Shown: in pieces, positions 62,561 to 64,000 of the stretch
Position numbering within the stretch: the first letter of the stretch is position 1
How the letters are laid out: every line of letters begins with the position of its first letter
Source of the DNA: Streptomyces dioscori
GTDB lineage: Bacteria; Actinomycetota; Actinomycetes; Streptomycetales; Streptomycetaceae
Assembly (NCBI RefSeq): GCF_003024195.1
Contig: NZ_KZ679050.1
Span: 124,001-188,000, forward strand
DNA length: 64,000 bases
Direction of reading: 5' to 3'
The notes under the pieces: generated by a model
The model's input: the letters and a program-made list of their open reading frames with translations, nothing else
What the model was told of the DNA's origin: nothing
Database searches by the model: none
Translations under genes and position numbers: made by a program

Positions 62561-63721
62561 TCAGCGTTGCAGGCGGGCCACCCTGCCCTTCTCCCCGGAG
62601 GCCCAGCAGGCCCGGTCCGGGGTGCAGTCCACGGTGTCGTACGAGCCGGTGTCCAGCGTGCGCCAGGTGCGGCCGCCGTTCGTGGTGAGGTCGGTGCCGG
62701 TGGGGCCGACCGCGAGGGCGGAGGTGCGGCTGTGCGGGAGCCAGGTGACGCCCGAGCGGTAGGCCGGCGGCGGTGTGCCGGCCGTCGTCCAGGTGCGGCC
62801 CCCGTTCCCGCTGACCGCCGCGGCCTTCGGTGAGGCCTGGTCGGCGCGGTAGTCGCCGCCGACCGCGATGCCGTGCGTCCGGTCGCGGAAGGCGAGGGCG
62901 AAGACTCCGCGGGCCGGGTCGCCCGCCGGGACGGGGGTGTCGGTGGCCGTCCAGGTCCGGCCGCGGTCGGAGGAGTGCAGTACGCGCGCGCGTGCCGCCC
63001 CGCCCGTGGCGAGCCAGACGTCCCGCGGTCCCGAACCGACCAGGCACTGCCCACTGGCGGCGAAGCCCGCCTCGCCCTCCTGGGCGGCCGGCATGCCGTC
63101 GGAGGGCAGCACCTTCCAGGAGCGGCCGCCGTCACCGGTCGACAGGATGCGGAACTTGCCGTCCACGGGGTCGCTCATCGCCAGGCCGTGGCGCGCGTCG
63201 AAGAAGGTCACGCAGTCGTAGAAGGCCTTGGCGTCGGTGTTGCGGAAGGACTCGGTCCAGGTCGCGCCACCGTCCTCGGTACGCAGGATCCGGGACGCCT
63301 CGCCCTCCCCGATGGCCAGGACCACGGCCCGCCTGCTGTCGAAGGCCTCGACGTCACGGAACTCCAACTCGGCGGCGCCGGGCGGCGATACGTCCCGCCA
63401 GCTCGTACCGCCGTCGGTGGTCCGCAGCACGGTGCCCTTGGAACCCGCCAGCCAGGCGGTGTTCCGGCTGACGGCGGCCAGGCCGCGGAACCGCGCGTCC
63501 GTGCCGCTGTCCTTCAGCTCCCAGTGCGGCGGTCGATGCGTCTCCCGGTACGACTCCCGGGGCGTCGGTTTTGCGCCACTCGACCCCTGATCGGCGGTTC
63601 CGTCCGCCTGCGCCGACCCCGTGAGCGCGGTCGCGAACGCCGCTCCGCACACCCCCACGGCCAACAGGCGCCCTGTGAATCCCTTGTTACTCGTGCGTCG
63701 CGTCTTGCCCAAGCCCCTCAT
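62561..63721 (-). CDS. exported beta-propeller protein with BNR-like repeats
   Basis: A 386-residue protein has an N-terminal signal peptide (RLLAVGVCGAAFATALTGSAQA). The remainder has repeats of the S/T-x-D-G-G-x-T/S-W type (TTDGGTSWRDV, TEDGGATWTES, TGDGGRSWKVL, SSDRGRTWTAT, TNGGRTWRTL), the hallmark of sialidase-like or Ycf48-like propellers. No catalytic residues of a sialidase are obvious. It may be a secreted binding or assembly protein. ATG at 63721 is the best start; an ATG 54 bp upstream would put the signal too deep. Confidence 0.83.
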   Translation of the reverse strand: MRGLGKTRRTSNKGFTGRLLAVGVCGAAFATALTGSAQADGTADQGSSGAKPTPRESYRETHRPPHWELKDSGTDARFRGLAAVSRNTAWLAGSKGTVLRTTDGGTSWRDVSPPGAAELEFRDVEAFDSRRAVVLAIGEGEASRILRTEDGGATWTESFRNTDAKAFYDCVTFFDARHGLAMSDPVDGKFRILSTGDGGRSWKVLPSDGMPAAQEGEAGFAASGQCLVGSGPRDVWLATGGAARARVLHSSDRGRTWTATDTPVPAGDPARGVFALAFRDRTHGIAVGGDYRADQASPKAAAVSGNGGRTWTTAGTPPPAYRSGVTWLPHSRTSALAVGPTGTDLTTNGGRTWRTLDTGSYDTVDCTPDRACWASGEKGRVARLQR

Positions 63722-63943
63722 GGCGGGCGAAGCTAGCCCACTCCCCCGATCACGTCCAGATGCCCCGGGAGGCATCAGCGGTCACTCAGGAAATCAACGA
63801 TCACTCCCGTGATTGAAGGCGGTGACGGAGGTCACTAGGACTTCATGCGTTTTCGCAGGCACGGATTGGCCGGTTCCGACGTCCTTACAAGTGCCCGGCT
63901 CATCCGTCCGCAGTTCGTCCGCACGTCACAAGGGAGCAAGGCG

Positions 63944-64000
63944 TTGTCCACCGTTATCGAGCAGCCCGTAGAGGCCCGCCTCGTCGCCGCCGCGCCGCGG
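63944..64000 (+). CDS. ssgD: SsgA-like sporulation protein, probably SsgD (5' end only)
   Basis: Only 19 codons are in the window, reading MSTVIEQPVEARLVAAAPR from a TTG start preceded by AAGGGAGCAAGG. I recall SsgA-like proteins of Streptomyces starting this way, SsgD in particular. These proteins steer septum and spore-wall formation. The call rests on a short match from memory and on the gene neighbourhood. The 222-bp gap upstream holds no other gene. Confidence 0.55.
   Translation, partial: MSTVIEQPVEARLVAAAPR

Overview
The window is high-GC DNA with very GC-rich third codon positions, many GTG starts, and tightly overlapping operons. Gene content and order fit a Streptomyces chromosome. 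From memory the order also resembles S. coelicolor around SCO6722-SCO6771, with a hopanoid operon at one end and an ssgD-like gene at the other, but I could not check this by alignment.

Layout. 1-2037: the start of a GH36 alpha-galactosidase that runs off the left edge. 2206-3761: a tyrosine phosphatase, then an XRE-cupin regulator coupled to a 41-residue membrane protein, with two palindromic operators upstream. 4002-17190: a complete hopanoid operon on the minus strand, read hpnC-hpnD-small ORF-hpnE-polyprenyl synthase-shc-hpnG-hpnH-ispG-dxs-class III aminotransferase. It makes FPP, squalene, hopene and adenosylhopane, probably ends in aminobacteriohopanetriol, and carries its own MEP-pathway genes. 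A 46-residue gene sits between hpnD and hpnE, coupled at both ends. 17576-24657: a second minus-strand operon with two CDP-alcohol phosphotransferases (one fused to extra domains), a nucleotidyltransferase, a glycerol-1-phosphate-dehydrogenase-like enzyme, a glycosyltransferase and a TagGH-type ABC exporter. It looks like a pathway for an unidentified exported phosphoglycan or glycophospholipid and is the best candidate here for an undescribed system.

24933-40048: galE, idi, a regulatory ATPase, an enoyl-CoA hydratase, two DJ-1/PfpI-type proteins (one an AraC fusion), a SCO6745-family protein, an LPFR-type small protein, tex, an ABC-F protein, an unrecognised Rossmann-like protein, a D-amino-acid oxidase and a BCCT transporter. 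40137-45148: three exported peptidases (M14, X-Pro dipeptidyl-peptidase, short M1). 45379-51960: a MerR regulator, an SDR, a sugar-type ABC importer and an IclR regulator. 52060-60053: a ThDP enzyme and a four-gene beta-oxidation operon. 60260-64000: a saccharopine-dehydrogenase-like reductase, a small membrane protein, endonuclease V, an exported beta-propeller protein, and the first codons of an SsgA-like gene.

A 20-bp element, GCGCAGTTCCCCGCGCCCCT, and its close variants recur about 17 times in eight intergenic places, singly, in tandem, or as inverted pairs that form strong hairpins. I saw no tRNA, rRNA, CRISPR array, insertion sequence or phage gene.
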